64,000 nt of DNA from an uncultured Eubacteriales bacterium (GCA_905198155.1 CAJKBQ010000011.1:19698-83697); one strand, 5' to 3'; counted from the stretch's first letter, positions 36,153-44,367 are shown. The notes: a model not told the origin generated them from the letters alone. Numbers and translations: made by a program.

Positions 36153-37259
36153 TTAAGATTTTGCTTTCAGCATCACCGGCAGCACCAGGAACAGGAACGA
36201 ATCCCCTTCCTTCGGCAGGATTTTGACCGGCGCGTTGTTTTGAATGATCTGAACCCGCACCTCGTCGGTTTCCGCCGCGCGGAACGCGTCCAGCAGGTAG
36301 CGGTAGTTGAACCCGATTTCGATCTCGTCATCGACCGGCTCAATCGCAAAGCGGTCGGCCGCCGTGCCGATGGCCGTCTCGCACGAAAAACGGATTTCGC
36401 CGCCGGTGATTTTGCAGTGAATCGGGCTTTTGAGCCGTTCGCTGACCACCAGCGACATCCGCTCCACCGCTTCGATGAACCGGCGGGTCGGGACGGTGAT
36501 ATCGAACCGCGCGCCGCGGGGGATGGATTTGTCAAAATCCAGGAAATCGCCTTCCAGCAGCCGGGAAATCACCGCGTAGTTGCCGACGTTCATCACGATG
36601 TGCCGCCGGCCGACGCCGATCTGCACGTCGCCGTCGTCGCCCTCCATCAGTTTCAGCGCCTCGCCGAGCGTCCGGCCGGGCACGACGAAATCGGTGACTT
36701 CGTCGCAGTTGATCGCCTCGCTGCGCATCGCCAGCCGGCAGCCGTCCACTGCGACCACGCGCAGCGTCCGGTTTTTGATGTCGAACTTGGCGCCGGTGTG
36801 AATCGGTTTACTGTCGCTGGTCGAAACGGCGAACAGCGTCTGGCGGATCATACTTTTCAGCGTCGGCTGCGGGATGCTGAATTCCGTCCCGCCGGATACG
36901 GACGGGATATCCGGGTATTCGCTGGCTGCGATCCCGACGATGTGGAACTCCGATTCGCCGCTGCGGATGGATGCGATGAACTTTTCGTCCACCGTGACCG
37001 TGACTTCGTTGTCCGGCAGGGAACGGATGATGTCGCCGAACAGCTTGCCGCTGAAAATTACGGCGCCTTCCTCGCGCACAACCGCCGGAATCTCGGTGGT
37101 GATCCCTAGGTTCAGGTCGTAGCCGCACAGGAAAATGGATGTTTCGGTTGCTTTGAATAAGATGCCTTCCAGCGCGGGAATCGGCGACTTCGTCGCCACC
37201 ACGCGCGAGATATTCAACACGGCCGTCTGCAATTCGGCCCGCTGACAGGTGATGTTCAA
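36153..37259 (-). CDS. dnaN: DNA polymerase III beta sliding clamp
   Basis: A protein of 368 residues with the three-fold clamp repeat. It starts NITCQRAELQTAVLNISRVVATKSPIPALEGILFKA-like and ends in the conserved FLVLPVMLKAKS-type tail (usually LPMR). It forms the ring that tethers polymerase III to DNA. The start is TTG 37259, with CGGAGG 8 bases upstream; the frame opens at 37283 but lacks a better site. The proposed unwinding element of the origin lies 50 bases upstream of this start. Confidence 0.97.
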   Translation of the reverse strand: MNITCQRAELQTAVLNISRVVATKSPIPALEGILFKATETSIFLCGYDLNLGITTEIPAVVREEGAVIFSGKLFGDIIRSLPDNEVTVTVDEKFIASIRSGESEFHIVGIAASEYPDIPSVSGGTEFSIPQPTLKSMIRQTLFAVSTSDSKPIHTGAKFDIKNRTLRVVAVDGCRLAMRSEAINCDEVTDFVVPGRTLGEALKLMEGDDGDVQIGVGRRHIVMNVGNYAVISRLLEGDFLDFDKSIPRGARFDITVPTRRFIEAVERMSLVVSERLKSPIHCKITGGEIRFSCETAIGTAADRFAIEPVDDEIEIGFNYRYLLDAFRAAETDEVRVQIIQNNAPVKILPKEGDSFLFLVLPVMLKAKS

Positions 37260-37279
37260 GAAAATGACCTCCGATCGTC

Positions 37280-37560
37280 GCAATAATAGATAGATAGCTT
37301 ATTATTTTTAGTAGTCATAGTAGAGGGGGTGGAAAACGTGGAAAACGCCGGAATCGCAGATTCTGACGGAAAAAATTCAAAATCCTGCGTTGTGAATTGC
37401 GTGTTCAGCTTTTGTGCAGGAATGTGGAAAGAAAAAAGTTCTGCACAGCCGTGTGGAATATGCGGTGGGGAATGTGGAAAAGTCTGTGGAAAAGACGGAA
37501 AACTTTTGCCGGCTGTTTTCCACGCAAATGTGGAGATGTGCAGATTCTTTCCACCGGAAT
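37280..37560. other. oriC: Chromosomal replication origin (oriC), dnaA-dnaN intergenic region
   Basis: The 350 bases between dnaA and dnaN hold a cluster of DnaA boxes of the local form TGTGGAAAA. They include 37328-37336 and 37337-37345 (abutting, one base off), 37423, 37452, perfect copies at 37473-37481 and 37485-37493, then 37516 (inverted) and 37529. Left of the abutting pair lie an AT-rich tract (37281-37310), TAG-repeats at 37309-37323 resembling DnaA-trios, and a GGGGG run. This matches the basal unwinding module known in Bacillus. Confidence 0.85.
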
Positions 37561-37611
37561 GGGGAAAAGTCCGATTTTATACAATTAGTATAATCCGGCA
37601 CTGTTTCGACG

Positions 37612-38928
37612 TTACCGGCCGCGGATATTTTTGATGATATCTTCGACCGAAGCGCGGACTTTGGCGTCCTGCTGCATCAGCTTTTCGATCTGCTGCAACG
37701 CATAGATGACGGTGGAGTGGTCGCGGCCGCCGAATTCGTCGCCGATATCGACCACGGACATCTGCGTGATCTCGCGGACGCAGTATATGGAAATCTGCCG
37801 CGCGCGGGAGATGCTGGACGACCGTTTTTTGGAGCGGATATCTTCGGGCGACACGTTGAACGTCCGGCTGACCTCTTCCACAATTTTGGACACCGTCACC
37901 GGCGCGGGCTGGTCGTTGTTCAGAATATCGGCGATGGCCTTCTGCGCCGTGATGAACGACGGCGCCTGGTTTTCCAGCAGATAGTAGGCGCGCATTTTTT
38001 TGACGCAGCCTTCCAGCTCGCGGATATTGTTTTTCAGCCGCGACGCGATGTATTCGCACACGTCCTCCGGCAGTGTGATTTGCAGCAGCTGCGCTTTGCG
38101 CTTCAAAATCGCGATGCGGGTTTCAAAATCCGGCGGCTGAATATCGGCAAGCAGGCCGCTTTCAAACCGCGTGCGCAGCCGGTCTTCCAGCGTGCGGATC
38201 TCTTTGGGCGGCCGGTCGCTGGTCAGCACAATCTGTTTTTTGTTTTCGTACAGCGCGTTGAACGTGTGGAAGAATTCTTCCTGCGTCTGCTCTTTGCCGC
38301 CGATGAACTGGATGTCGTCGATCAGCAGCACGTCGGCCTGGCGGTACCGCTGGCGGAACGCCATGGTGGAGCCGGTGCCGATCGCATCGATCAGCTCGTT
38401 GGTGAAGTCGTCGCCTTTGATGTAGACGATATTCATTTTGGGGTTATTTTGATGGATTTCGTTGCAGATGGCGTACAGCAGGTGCGTTTTGCCCAGCCCG
38501 GAGTTGCCGTAAATCAGCAGCGGGTTGTATTCGCCGGACGGATGCGCCGCCACCGCCTGGGACGCCGCGTGCGCCAGTTTGTTGGACGATCCGACGATGA
38601 ACGTCTGGAACGTGTACTCGTAGTCGGAGCTGCCGGACAGAATGTCGGAAATCACGGCGTTTTTGGTGGAGTTCTGCTCGGCGGTGATGATGTTGATCGC
38701 CGGGATGGTGCCGAACACCTCGCGGAATTCCTCGCGGATGCGCTCCAGGTAAAAGTTTTCGATCGACTGCTTGTAAAACACGTTCGGGACGCACAGCACC
38801 GCCGTACCGCCTTCCATGCTCACCGGCTCGATCCGGGCGATCCACGTTTTGTACGACGTTTCGGTCATATCCTTTCGTTCGCGCAGCCGGGCACAGATCA
38901 GCTCCCATGCTTCCTGAAAAGATTCCAT
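37612..38928 (-). CDS. dnaA: Chromosomal replication initiator DnaA
   Basis: A protein of 438 residues. Domain I begins ESFQEAWELICARLRER. The AAA+ domain has Walker A GNSGLGKTHLL (141-151), Walker B LLIDDIQFIGGK and sensor/arginine-finger segments (LTSDRPP and LEDRLRTRFESGL). Domain IV ends with the DNA-binding signature GGRDHSTVIYAL. ATG 38928 is the first start matching the family N-terminus. A purine-rich AGGAAAGGAAG lies about 12 bases upstream, a long spacing that may keep translation low. DnaA opens oriC by binding the boxes downstream of this gene. Confidence 0.98.
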   Translation of the reverse strand: MESFQEAWELICARLRERKDMTETSYKTWIARIEPVSMEGGTAVLCVPNVFYKQSIENFYLERIREEFREVFGTIPAINIITAEQNSTKNAVISDILSGSSDYEYTFQTFIVGSSNKLAHAASQAVAAHPSGEYNPLLIYGNSGLGKTHLLYAICNEIHQNNPKMNIVYIKGDDFTNELIDAIGTGSTMAFRQRYRQADVLLIDDIQFIGGKEQTQEEFFHTFNALYENKKQIVLTSDRPPKEIRTLEDRLRTRFESGLLADIQPPDFETRIAILKRKAQLLQITLPEDVCEYIASRLKNNIRELEGCVKKMRAYYLLENQAPSFITAQKAIADILNNDQPAPVTVSKIVEEVSRTFNVSPEDIRSKKRSSSISRARQISIYCVREITQMSVVDIGDEFGGRDHSTVIYALQQIEKLMQQDAKVRASVEDIIKNIRGR

Positions 38929-39219
38929 AAGATATTTGAGTCTTCCTTTCCTCCTGAGATTCTGGGTCATTTCTGCGGCGAATCGCCCCGAAAACGGTCG
39001 GGGGACGCCGGCAGATAAATATTCAATTTATCATACCATAAATCCGGCGAAAACGCAAACGTTTTTTTTCGCGCAAAAATTGCGGAAAATCGTGCATATT
39101 ATAAGAAACGGCGCGAACCGCCGCCGCTTTTGCGCAAAAGGCCGCGGAATCCGAAAATATAAATTTTTTTTGAACGAAAAAAAATTTCGCCGTCTGCGCG
39201 AAAAAAATCCGGAAATCGA
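38929..39219. other. AT-rich dnaA-rpmH divergent intergenic region
   Basis: No gene is present. The stretch is strongly AT-rich (for example 39030-39082 and 39155-39190) and separates leftward from rightward transcription. No TGTGGAAAA box occurs in it, so the box cluster of the origin is on the other side of dnaA. Confidence 0.6.
39030..39058 (-). promoter_or_regulatory. Promoter of dnaA
   Basis: Reading leftward, TTGCGT (39058-39053) and TATGAT (39035-39030) are spaced 17 bases apart, about 100 bases before the dnaA start. Confidence 0.55.
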
Positions 39220-39249
39220 TTGACAGAACGGCGTTTGATACGCTATAAT
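39220..39249 (+). promoter_or_regulatory. Sigma-A promoter of rpmH
   Basis: Perfect TTGACA and TATAAT hexamers are spaced 18 bases apart. The leader to rpmH is about 45 bases. Confidence 0.88.
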
Positions 39250-39301
39250 TGTAAATTAGCAAACTATGTTTTTGCGCCTTGAGCATAAGGAGGTGTTTTG
39301 A

Positions 39302-39436
39302 ATGCTTCGTACCTATCAGCCGAAGAAACTCCATCGGAAAAAGGAGCACGGCTTCCGCAAACGCATGGCGGACCGCAACGGCCGCAAAGTGCTGGCCCGC
39401 CGCAGAGCGAAGGGCAGAAAATCGCTGACGCTGTAA
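39302..39436 (+). CDS. rpmH: 50S ribosomal protein L34
   Basis: A 44-residue protein rich in Arg and Lys, beginning [18 protein letters not shown] and ending [12 protein letters not shown], the standard L34. AAGGAGG stands upstream of the ATG at good spacing. It is the first gene rightward from the origin and is followed by rnpA, as in almost all bacteria. L34 is a structural protein of the large ribosomal subunit. Confidence 0.98.
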   Translation: MLRTYQPKKLHRKKEHGFRKRMADRNGRKVLARRRAKGRKSLTL

Positions 39437-39442
39437 GCGATG

Positions 39443-39480
39443 TTTTTTCGTGCCGGGCGCACGGTGTCCGGCACGAAAAA
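39443..39480 (+). promoter_or_regulatory. Hairpin between rpmH and rnpA
   Basis: TTTTTCGTGCCGG pairs perfectly with CCGGCACGAAAAA around a 10-base GC-rich loop. It is followed by GGAG rather than T's, so it is not a rightward terminator. A processing site or partial attenuator that lowers rnpA relative to rpmH is possible. Confidence 0.5.
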
Positions 39481-39502
39481 GGAGTTGAAGGGAGGCTTCC
39501 CG

Positions 39503-39844
39503 GTGGAAAGTCCGGTCGTTATCAAAGAAAACCGCGTGTTTCGGCGGCTGTACGGCCGGGGGAAGTCGTTTGTGTCGCCGGTGCTGGTGACGTATGTGGC
39601 CCGTACCCGAACCGGCCAGGTTCGGTATGGGATTACCACCGGCAAAAAAATCGGGATTGCCGTCGCGCGCAGCCGCGCCCGGCGGGTGATTCGCGCGGCG
39701 TTCCGCGCGGTCGCGCCCGAAATCGCCGTCGGCGCCGGGGTAGACCTGGTGTTTGTGGCGCGGCACCGTACCTGCGTTGTGAAGTCGCAGGAGGTGGAGG
39801 CGGCGATGCGCGCCCAGCTGAAAAAGGCCGGTGTGCTGCCGTGA
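39503..39844 (+). CDS. rnpA: Ribonuclease P protein component
   Basis: A protein of 113 residues. The beginning ESPVVIKENRVFRRLYGRGKSFVSPVLVTYVA and the helix KIGIAVARSRARRVIRAAFR (the RNR motif region, here SRARR) are typical of RnpA. It binds the RNase P RNA and the 5' leader of pre-tRNAs. The start is GTG 39503, with GGGAGG 7 bases upstream. An in-frame ATG at 39440 lies before the intergenic hairpin and is rejected. The stop overlaps the yidD start by four bases. Confidence 0.94.
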   Translation: MESPVVIKENRVFRRLYGRGKSFVSPVLVTYVARTRTGQVRYGITTGKKIGIAVARSRARRVIRAAFRAVAPEIAVGAGVDLVFVARHRTCVVKSQEVEAAMRAQLKKAGVLP

Positions 39845-40083
39845 AACGGCTGATGCTGGCGCTGATTCGGTTTTACCAAACGCACATCACTGTGCACACC
39901 CAAGCGCACTGCCGGTTTTACCCCACTTGTTCCAGCTACGCGTACCAGGCGATCAGCCGGTACGGTGCGCTGCGCGGCGGGGCGATGGCGGCCTGGCGGC
40001 TGCTGCGGTGCAATCCGCTGTTCCCCGGCGGGGTGGACCCGGTGCCGGAGCGCACGGCGCGCAAAAAACGCCGGCGCGATTGA
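39841..40083 (+). CDS. yidD: Membrane protein insertion efficiency factor YidD
   Basis: A protein of 80 residues starting at GTG 39841, which overlaps the rnpA stop (GTGA). The core YQTHITVHTQAHCRFYPTCSSYA, then GALRGGAMAAWRLLRCNPLFPGGVDPVP, is the YidD signature with its conserved cysteines. It is a small membrane-associated protein that helps YidC insert proteins. The C-terminus is very basic (RTARKKRRRD). Confidence 0.96.
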   Translation: MKRLMLALIRFYQTHITVHTQAHCRFYPTCSSYAYQAISRYGALRGGAMAAWRLLRCNPLFPGGVDPVPERTARKKRRRD

Positions 40084-40189
40084 ACCTGAAAATCCGGCGG
40101 GATTCGGAGGCGACTCCGGGTGCCGCATGATGATAGATAATAAAAGTCCGCATTATTCAAAACTGACCGTTGGAGTGAGAAAGAAAGAC

Positions 40190-41305
40190 ATGAACATTCT
40201 GGACTGGATTGGCTATGTATTCGGGTATGTGATTTTCTTCGGATACAAAATTTCGGGCGTATATGTGGTAGGCCTGATCTTATTTACCATTGTGGTCAAG
40301 CTGCTGATGCTGCCGATGTCGATCAAGCAGCAGAAAACGTCTGCCAAGCAGGCGCGGATTCAGCCGAAGATCAAAGAGCTGCAGGAAATGTACCGCAGCA
40401 ATCCGAGCAAGCTGCAGGAAGAGCAGCAGAAGCTGTATCAGCGGGAAAATATCAGCATGACGTCCGGCTGCCTGCCGCTGCTGATTCAGTTCCCGGTCAT
40501 CATCGGACTGTACCGCGCGATTGTGAATCCGCTGACGTGCGTGCTGCACCTGTCGGCCGACAAGGTCAACCAGGCGCTGCAATTCGTGACGTTGCCCAGC
40601 GAAAACTACTATTATAAGCAAAGCGAACTGATTAACCAGTTCGCGTCGATCCGCGATAAAGTGGTGTCGGCCAATATTTTCACGCCGACCGAGCTGACGG
40701 AGCTGGACGGGCTGTCGAACGGCGCGTTCAATCTGTTTCACATCAACCTGCTGCAAACGCCGACGTTCAATTCGATTCTGGTGCTGATTCCGCTGCTGTG
40801 CTTTGTGACATCGATCGCGATGACGCTGTTCACGATGCGCGGCGCCAATGCAGCAGCTGCTGCGGGCAACGGCTGCACCAAGTGGGGGATGCCGGTCGGT
40901 ATGGCGGCGTTTTCAACGTGGCTGGCGTTCACCGTCCCGGCGGCTGTCGGGTTCTACTGGATTATCCAGAACGTGGTGTCGATCATCCAGACGCTGCTGA
41001 TGAATAAGTTCTACAACGCACAGATTATGGAAGCGATGGACGAAGCCGCGCGCTTTGCCCGCCGCGAGATGGAAGAAGAAAAAGTGCTGGAAAAATACAG
41101 CGGCGTGGATATTGAAGCGGTCGCGCTTCAACTGAAAGCGCAGAATACCGCGGTGCAGGACGACCCGAAGGACAAGGCGGATCACTCGATTTACGAGGAC
41201 ATCGACGCCAAAAACGTAATTAAGATCAACCCGAACGAGCGCGTGATTAAAACCGGAAACGCGACGCGCGCCGGGAATGCATCGAGCAAGAAAAAGAAAA
41301 AATAA
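40190..41305 (+). CDS. yidC: Membrane protein insertase YidC/Oxa1
   Basis: A protein of 371 residues. The first helices (WIGYVFGYVIFFGYKI and YVVGLILFTIVVKLLMLPMSIKQQ) are followed by the conserved cytoplasmic hairpin KIKELQEMYRSNPSKLQEEQQKLYQREN. The later membrane segments include LPLLIQFPVIIGLYRAI, then helices at about 200-285. It inserts membrane proteins alone or with SecYEG. It lacks the large periplasmic domain, as expected in Gram-positives. ATG 40190 is chosen with GGAG about 14 bases upstream, a weak site; an ATG further upstream would add residues unlike the family. Confidence 0.94.
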   Translation: MNILDWIGYVFGYVIFFGYKISGVYVVGLILFTIVVKLLMLPMSIKQQKTSAKQARIQPKIKELQEMYRSNPSKLQEEQQKLYQRENISMTSGCLPLLIQFPVIIGLYRAIVNPLTCVLHLSADKVNQALQFVTLPSENYYYKQSELINQFASIRDKVVSANIFTPTELTELDGLSNGAFNLFHINLLQTPTFNSILVLIPLLCFVTSIAMTLFTMRGANAAAAAGNGCTKWGMPVGMAAFSTWLAFTVPAAVGFYWIIQNVVSIIQTLLMNKFYNAQIMEAMDEAARFARREMEEEKVLEKYSGVDIEAVALQLKAQNTAVQDDPKDKADHSIYEDIDAKNVIKINPNERVIKTGNATRAGNASSKKKKK

Positions 41306-41352
41306 TCGCGCGGCACAAAAATCATCCGCGCGTGAGAAAGGAACGATCCCAA

Positions 41353-42411
41353 ATGAGAGAAGCCATTGGAACCGGCGCAACGCCGCAGCTGGCGCTGATT
41401 GAAGCGTGCCGCCAGCTGGGCAAAGAAACGTACGAAGTAGAGTTCGAGCTGCTGGAGGAGCCGAAAGCCAAGATCCTTGGTCTGTTCGGCGGACGTCCGG
41501 CCAAGGTTCGCGCGTATTACGACGATGCGGCGGAGAATGAACCCGCGCAGGCGCCGGAAAAAGCGCCGGCGAAAAAACCGGAAGCGGCGGCCAAACCGGC
41601 AGCGCCGGAAAAGGCGAAGCCTGCTGCGCCGAAGCCGGTCGTGGTCAAAGCGGCGGAACCGGCGCCGGTCGAAGCAGAAGCGGAACCTGCTGCGGCGGAA
41701 AAAGAACCGTCGGCTGCGGCGACTGCCGCGGCGGCGTACCTGAAAAAAATTCTGGCCGGGCTGGGCGCAGCGCGGATTGACGTCGAGATCACCGAGCACG
41801 ATTCCGGCGCGGAACTGACCATCACCGGCGAGGATGCCAGCGTGGTGATCGGGCATCACGGCGAAACGCTGAGCGCGCTGCAATATCTGGTGGGCCTGGT
41901 GGCCAATCATGTGCAGGAAAGCTATTACCGCATCACGCTGAATACCGGAAATTACCGCGAAAAACGCGAACAGACGCTGATTCACCTCGCGAAGCGCATG
42001 GCGAACAAGGCCGTCAACACCGGCCGCCGCCAGCCGCTGGAACCGATGAATCCATACGAGCGCCGGATTATTCATACGGCCGTGCAGGAAGTGGAAGGCG
42101 CGACTTCGTGGAGCGAAGGCGTGGATATGAACCGCCATGTGGTGATCGGACCGGTCGATGGCGGCCGTCCGCCGCGCACGAATAATCGCCGCGGAAACAA
42201 TCGCCGTCCGAACGGCAATCGTCCGCCGCGCGGCAGTCGTCCGCAGAACGATCGTCCGCAGCCGCAACATGCGCAGCAGCCCGTCGGAACCATCTCCGAC
42301 GTCGCGGTGAAGTCGCATCCGCCGGTGGAGGTTGCCGCCGCGCCGGCTGCACCGAAGCAGAAAAAGGAAAGCGGTGCGGTTCCGCTGTATGGGCGGATTG
42401 ATGTAAAGTAA
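41353..42411 (+). CDS. jag: RNA-binding protein Jag/KhpB (EloR)
   Basis: A protein of 352 residues. The Jag_N domain (1-50, REAIGTGATPQLALIEACRQLG) contains the KILGLFGG motif. A long Ala/Pro/Lys/Glu linker spans 60-130. The KH domain has the loop GHHGETLSAL, and the R3H domain has EPMNPYERRIIH. A tail of about 90 residues rich in Arg, Asn, Gln and Pro follows the R3H domain. KhpB/EloR controls cell elongation and interacts with KhpA in other Firmicutes. It follows yidC in the conserved order. ATG 41353 has AAAGGA 10 bases upstream. Confidence 0.95.
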   Translation: MREAIGTGATPQLALIEACRQLGKETYEVEFELLEEPKAKILGLFGGRPAKVRAYYDDAAENEPAQAPEKAPAKKPEAAAKPAAPEKAKPAAPKPVVVKAAEPAPVEAEAEPAAAEKEPSAAATAAAAYLKKILAGLGAARIDVEITEHDSGAELTITGEDASVVIGHHGETLSALQYLVGLVANHVQESYYRITLNTGNYREKREQTLIHLAKRMANKAVNTGRRQPLEPMNPYERRIIHTAVQEVEGATSWSEGVDMNRHVVIGPVDGGRPPRTNNRRGNNRRPNGNRPPRGSRPQNDRPQPQHAQQPVGTISDVAVKSHPPVEVAAAPAAPKQKKESGAVPLYGRIDVK

Positions 42412-42423
42412 ATCGGTAAACAT

Positions 42424-42462
42424 AAAAAGTGCGCCCGGCCATGCCGCCGGGCGCACTTTTTT
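42424..42462. terminator. Terminator after jag
   Basis: A 14-base stem (AAAGTGCGCCCGGC with GCCGGGCGCACTTT, allowing one bulge) ends in T6. The A-run on the other side lets it also stop the convergent XRE gene. Confidence 0.9.
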
Positions 42463-42479
42463 CAATTCCAACGACCCCG

Positions 42480-42797
42480 TTACTTCGCCTTGCTCAGCTC
42501 ATCGATCAGCTGCGATACCAGCGCCAGCCGCGCGGGGCTGAGCTTTTTCAGCGCCGCATACGTTGCGTCCAGGTGCTCTGGCTCTTTGTTGGACGGGTCA
42601 AAAAATTCGGCGGGCGAGATGTTGAGGTATTCGCAAATATAGAAAAAGTTCTGCATTTGCGGGAACGACCGCCCGTTTTCAATCCGGTTGATGTAGCTCG
42701 AATTCTGCCCCAGGGCCAGGCTCATTTCGCGCGCGGAGACCTTTTTCTGACTGCGCAGCTGCGCCAGGCGCAGCGCAAAAAATTGCTCGTATTGCAT
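42480..42797 (-). CDS. XRE-family transcriptional regulator
   Basis: A protein of 105 residues. A helix-turn-helix of the Cro/XRE type lies at about 9-65 (LRLAQLRSQKKVSAREMSLALGQNSSYINRIENGRSFP), with NRIENG the recognition end. The remainder is a short helical segment (HLDATYAALKKLSPARLALVSQLIDEL). The start at 42797 has GGGAGGG 7 bases upstream; an upstream ATG at 42839 lacks one. It is divergent from the SLOG-like gene and probably controls that promoter. Confidence 0.85.
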   Translation of the reverse strand: MQYEQFFALRLAQLRSQKKVSAREMSLALGQNSSYINRIENGRSFPQMQNFFYICEYLNISPAEFFDPSNKEPEHLDATYAALKKLSPARLALVSQLIDELSKAK

Positions 42798-42878
42798 CAA
42801 ATCCCTCCCGATATTGCTATATGGGATATTATATGACACTTATCCTGTAAAAATGAGACATCATAGACTTAAAGTAAC

Positions 42879-42907
42879 TTGACATACGATGTTAAAAGTC
42901 TTATAAT
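42879..42907 (+). promoter_or_regulatory. Sigma-A promoter of the SLOG-like gene
   Basis: TTGACA and TATAAT are both perfect and spaced 17 bases apart, 39 bases before the ATG. It lies in the divergent region facing the XRE regulator gene, so it may carry its operator. Confidence 0.88.
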
Positions 42908-42945
42908 AATAGCAGAACGCCAACGAAAGAATCGGGTGAGCATCC

Positions 42946-43461
42946 ATGCAGCAAAAGCCCCGCTACTACAATGTGACAATGTTCGGGCACCGCATCCTGT
43001 CGCAGCCGGACGCTGTGGCCGAACGGCTTCACCGGCACTTGTGCGAAATTTTGACAGCACGGCCGGATGTTTGTTTCATCTTGGGCTGCAAAGGCCAGTT
43101 CGACGAGATCGCCATCCGCGAAGTGCATCGCGCGGCGCAGACTACCGGCCGCCGCCCGGCGAAGATTGTGCTGGCGCTGCCGTACCGCATCCCCGAATAC
43201 CGCAGCAATCCGCGGGCCTTTGCGGCGCAGTACGACTGCGTGTGGCTGGCGGGCGGCGATTACCACACCGCGTACGAGCGGCGGACGCAGACGATGCTCG
43301 ACCACGCCAATTATGCGATTTTTGCGGTGGATCACCCGTCGGGCGGCGCATACACGGCCATGTGGTACGCCGACGCGCACCGCGTACCGTATGTCAACCT
43401 GCTGGACGGCGCGTCGGTGACGCCGCAGCCGGTTGATATCGATGCGGCGGTCGCCGATTAA
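42946..43461 (+). CDS. SLOG-superfamily (DUF1273-like) protein
   Basis: A protein of 171 residues. A Rossmann-like start VTMFGHRIL, then FILGCKGQFDEIAIREVHRAA, KIVLALPYR and YAIFAVDHPSGGAYTAMWYA follow the strand-helix pattern of SLOG proteins, such as the YspA/DUF1273 group and DprA-like folds. SLOG domains bind nucleotides or nucleotide-derived signals, often in stress or conflict systems. The catalytic role is unknown here. It is divergent from an XRE regulator and stands between jag and noc, where Bacillus has mnmE-mnmG-rsmG. Confidence 0.55.
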   Translation: MQQKPRYYNVTMFGHRILSQPDAVAERLHRHLCEILTARPDVCFILGCKGQFDEIAIREVHRAAQTTGRRPAKIVLALPYRIPEYRSNPRAFAAQYDCVWLAGGDYHTAYERRTQTMLDHANYAIFAVDHPSGGAYTAMWYADAHRVPYVNLLDGASVTPQPVDIDAAVAD

Positions 43462-43554
43462 ATTTTTTGCGCCGCCGCCTTTCGACGAAATTCCCCCGGC
43501 TGAATGGATTACAATATTTGTGTGAACCAGGACGTGCAAAAGGGGCGATTCGTG

Positions 43555-44367
43555 ATGTTTGGAGAAAAACGCGATAAATTGACGATGATTCCGCTCGATC
43601 GGGTGACGCCGGGCGGTGCGCAGCCGCGCAAACGGTTCGACGAATCGGAACTGGCGGAGCTGACCGACAGCATCCGCCAGCACGGCGTGCTGCAACCGAT
43701 TTTGGTGCGGAAGCAGGGGACGGGCTACGAACTGATTGCCGGAGAGCGGCGGGTGCGTGCTGCCAAGGCGGCCGGGCTGCGCGAGATTCCGGCGCTGGTG
43801 CGGCCGCTGTCCGACGACGATGCGGCGACGGCGGCGCTGCTCGAAAATTTGCAGCGGTCGGACTTGTCGTTTTTTGAGGAAGCCGAAGGGATTGCGGCGC
43901 TGATTCGTGCGACCGGGATGACGCAGGAGCAGGCGGCCGCCCGGCTCGGCAAGCAGCAGTCCACCGTCGCCAACAAGCTGCGGCTGCTGCGGTATTCCGA
44001 TGCGGAGCGCGCGGAAATCCTGAACGGCGGGCTGACGGAGCGGCACGCACGGTGTTTGCTGGCCGAGCCGGACGCCGAACGGCGGATGGCGCTGATCCGG
44101 CGGGCGGCGGCGCAGCGGCTGAACGTCAGCCAGACGGAAAAGCTGATTGCCGCCGCGCACAAGCCGAAGCCGCACCGGGCGTTTATCGCGAAAGACATCC
44201 GGCTGTTCCTGAACACGATCAATCACGCCGTGCGCGTGATGAACGACGCCGGGGTCGGCGCGCAGCAGGAGCAGACCGAGTCGGCGCAGTTTATGGAGAT
44301 CCGGATCCGGATCCCGAAGTCCGCGGCGCCGTGTGTTTCACGTGAAACAAGCCGAACCACCGCGTGA
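43555..44367 (+). CDS. noc: Nucleoid occlusion protein Noc (ParB family)
   Basis: A protein of 270 residues with the ParB CTPase domain: DRVTPGGAQPRKRFDESELAELTDSI, HGVLQPILVR and the AGERRVRAAKAAG motif. A central helix-turn-helix follows (TGMTQEQAAARLGKQQSTVANKLRLLR). It is shorter and more diverged than the ParB 1 kb downstream, and its place before parA-parB matches Noc. Noc binds DNA, associates with the membrane and blocks Z-ring assembly over the nucleoid in Bacillus. A perfect parS lies in its own 3' end. A GTG three bases upstream is an alternative start. Confidence 0.82.
   Translation: MFGEKRDKLTMIPLDRVTPGGAQPRKRFDESELAELTDSIRQHGVLQPILVRKQGTGYELIAGERRVRAAKAAGLREIPALVRPLSDDDAATAALLENLQRSDLSFFEEAEGIAALIRATGMTQEQAAARLGKQQSTVANKLRLLRYSDAERAEILNGGLTERHARCLLAEPDAERRMALIRRAAAQRLNVSQTEKLIAAAHKPKPHRAFIAKDIRLFLNTINHAVRVMNDAGVGAQQEQTESAQFMEIRIRIPKSAAPCVSRETSRTTA
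44334..44349. promoter_or_regulatory. parS: parS site 1
   Basis: A perfect 16-base palindrome TGTTTCACGTGAAACA lies inside the 3' end of noc. Confidence 0.96.

Noticed and set aside
38929..39301. Main DnaA-box cluster upstream of dnaA
   Set aside because: The gap is AT-rich, but no TGTGGAAAA-type box was found in it; the boxes are all between dnaA and dnaN.
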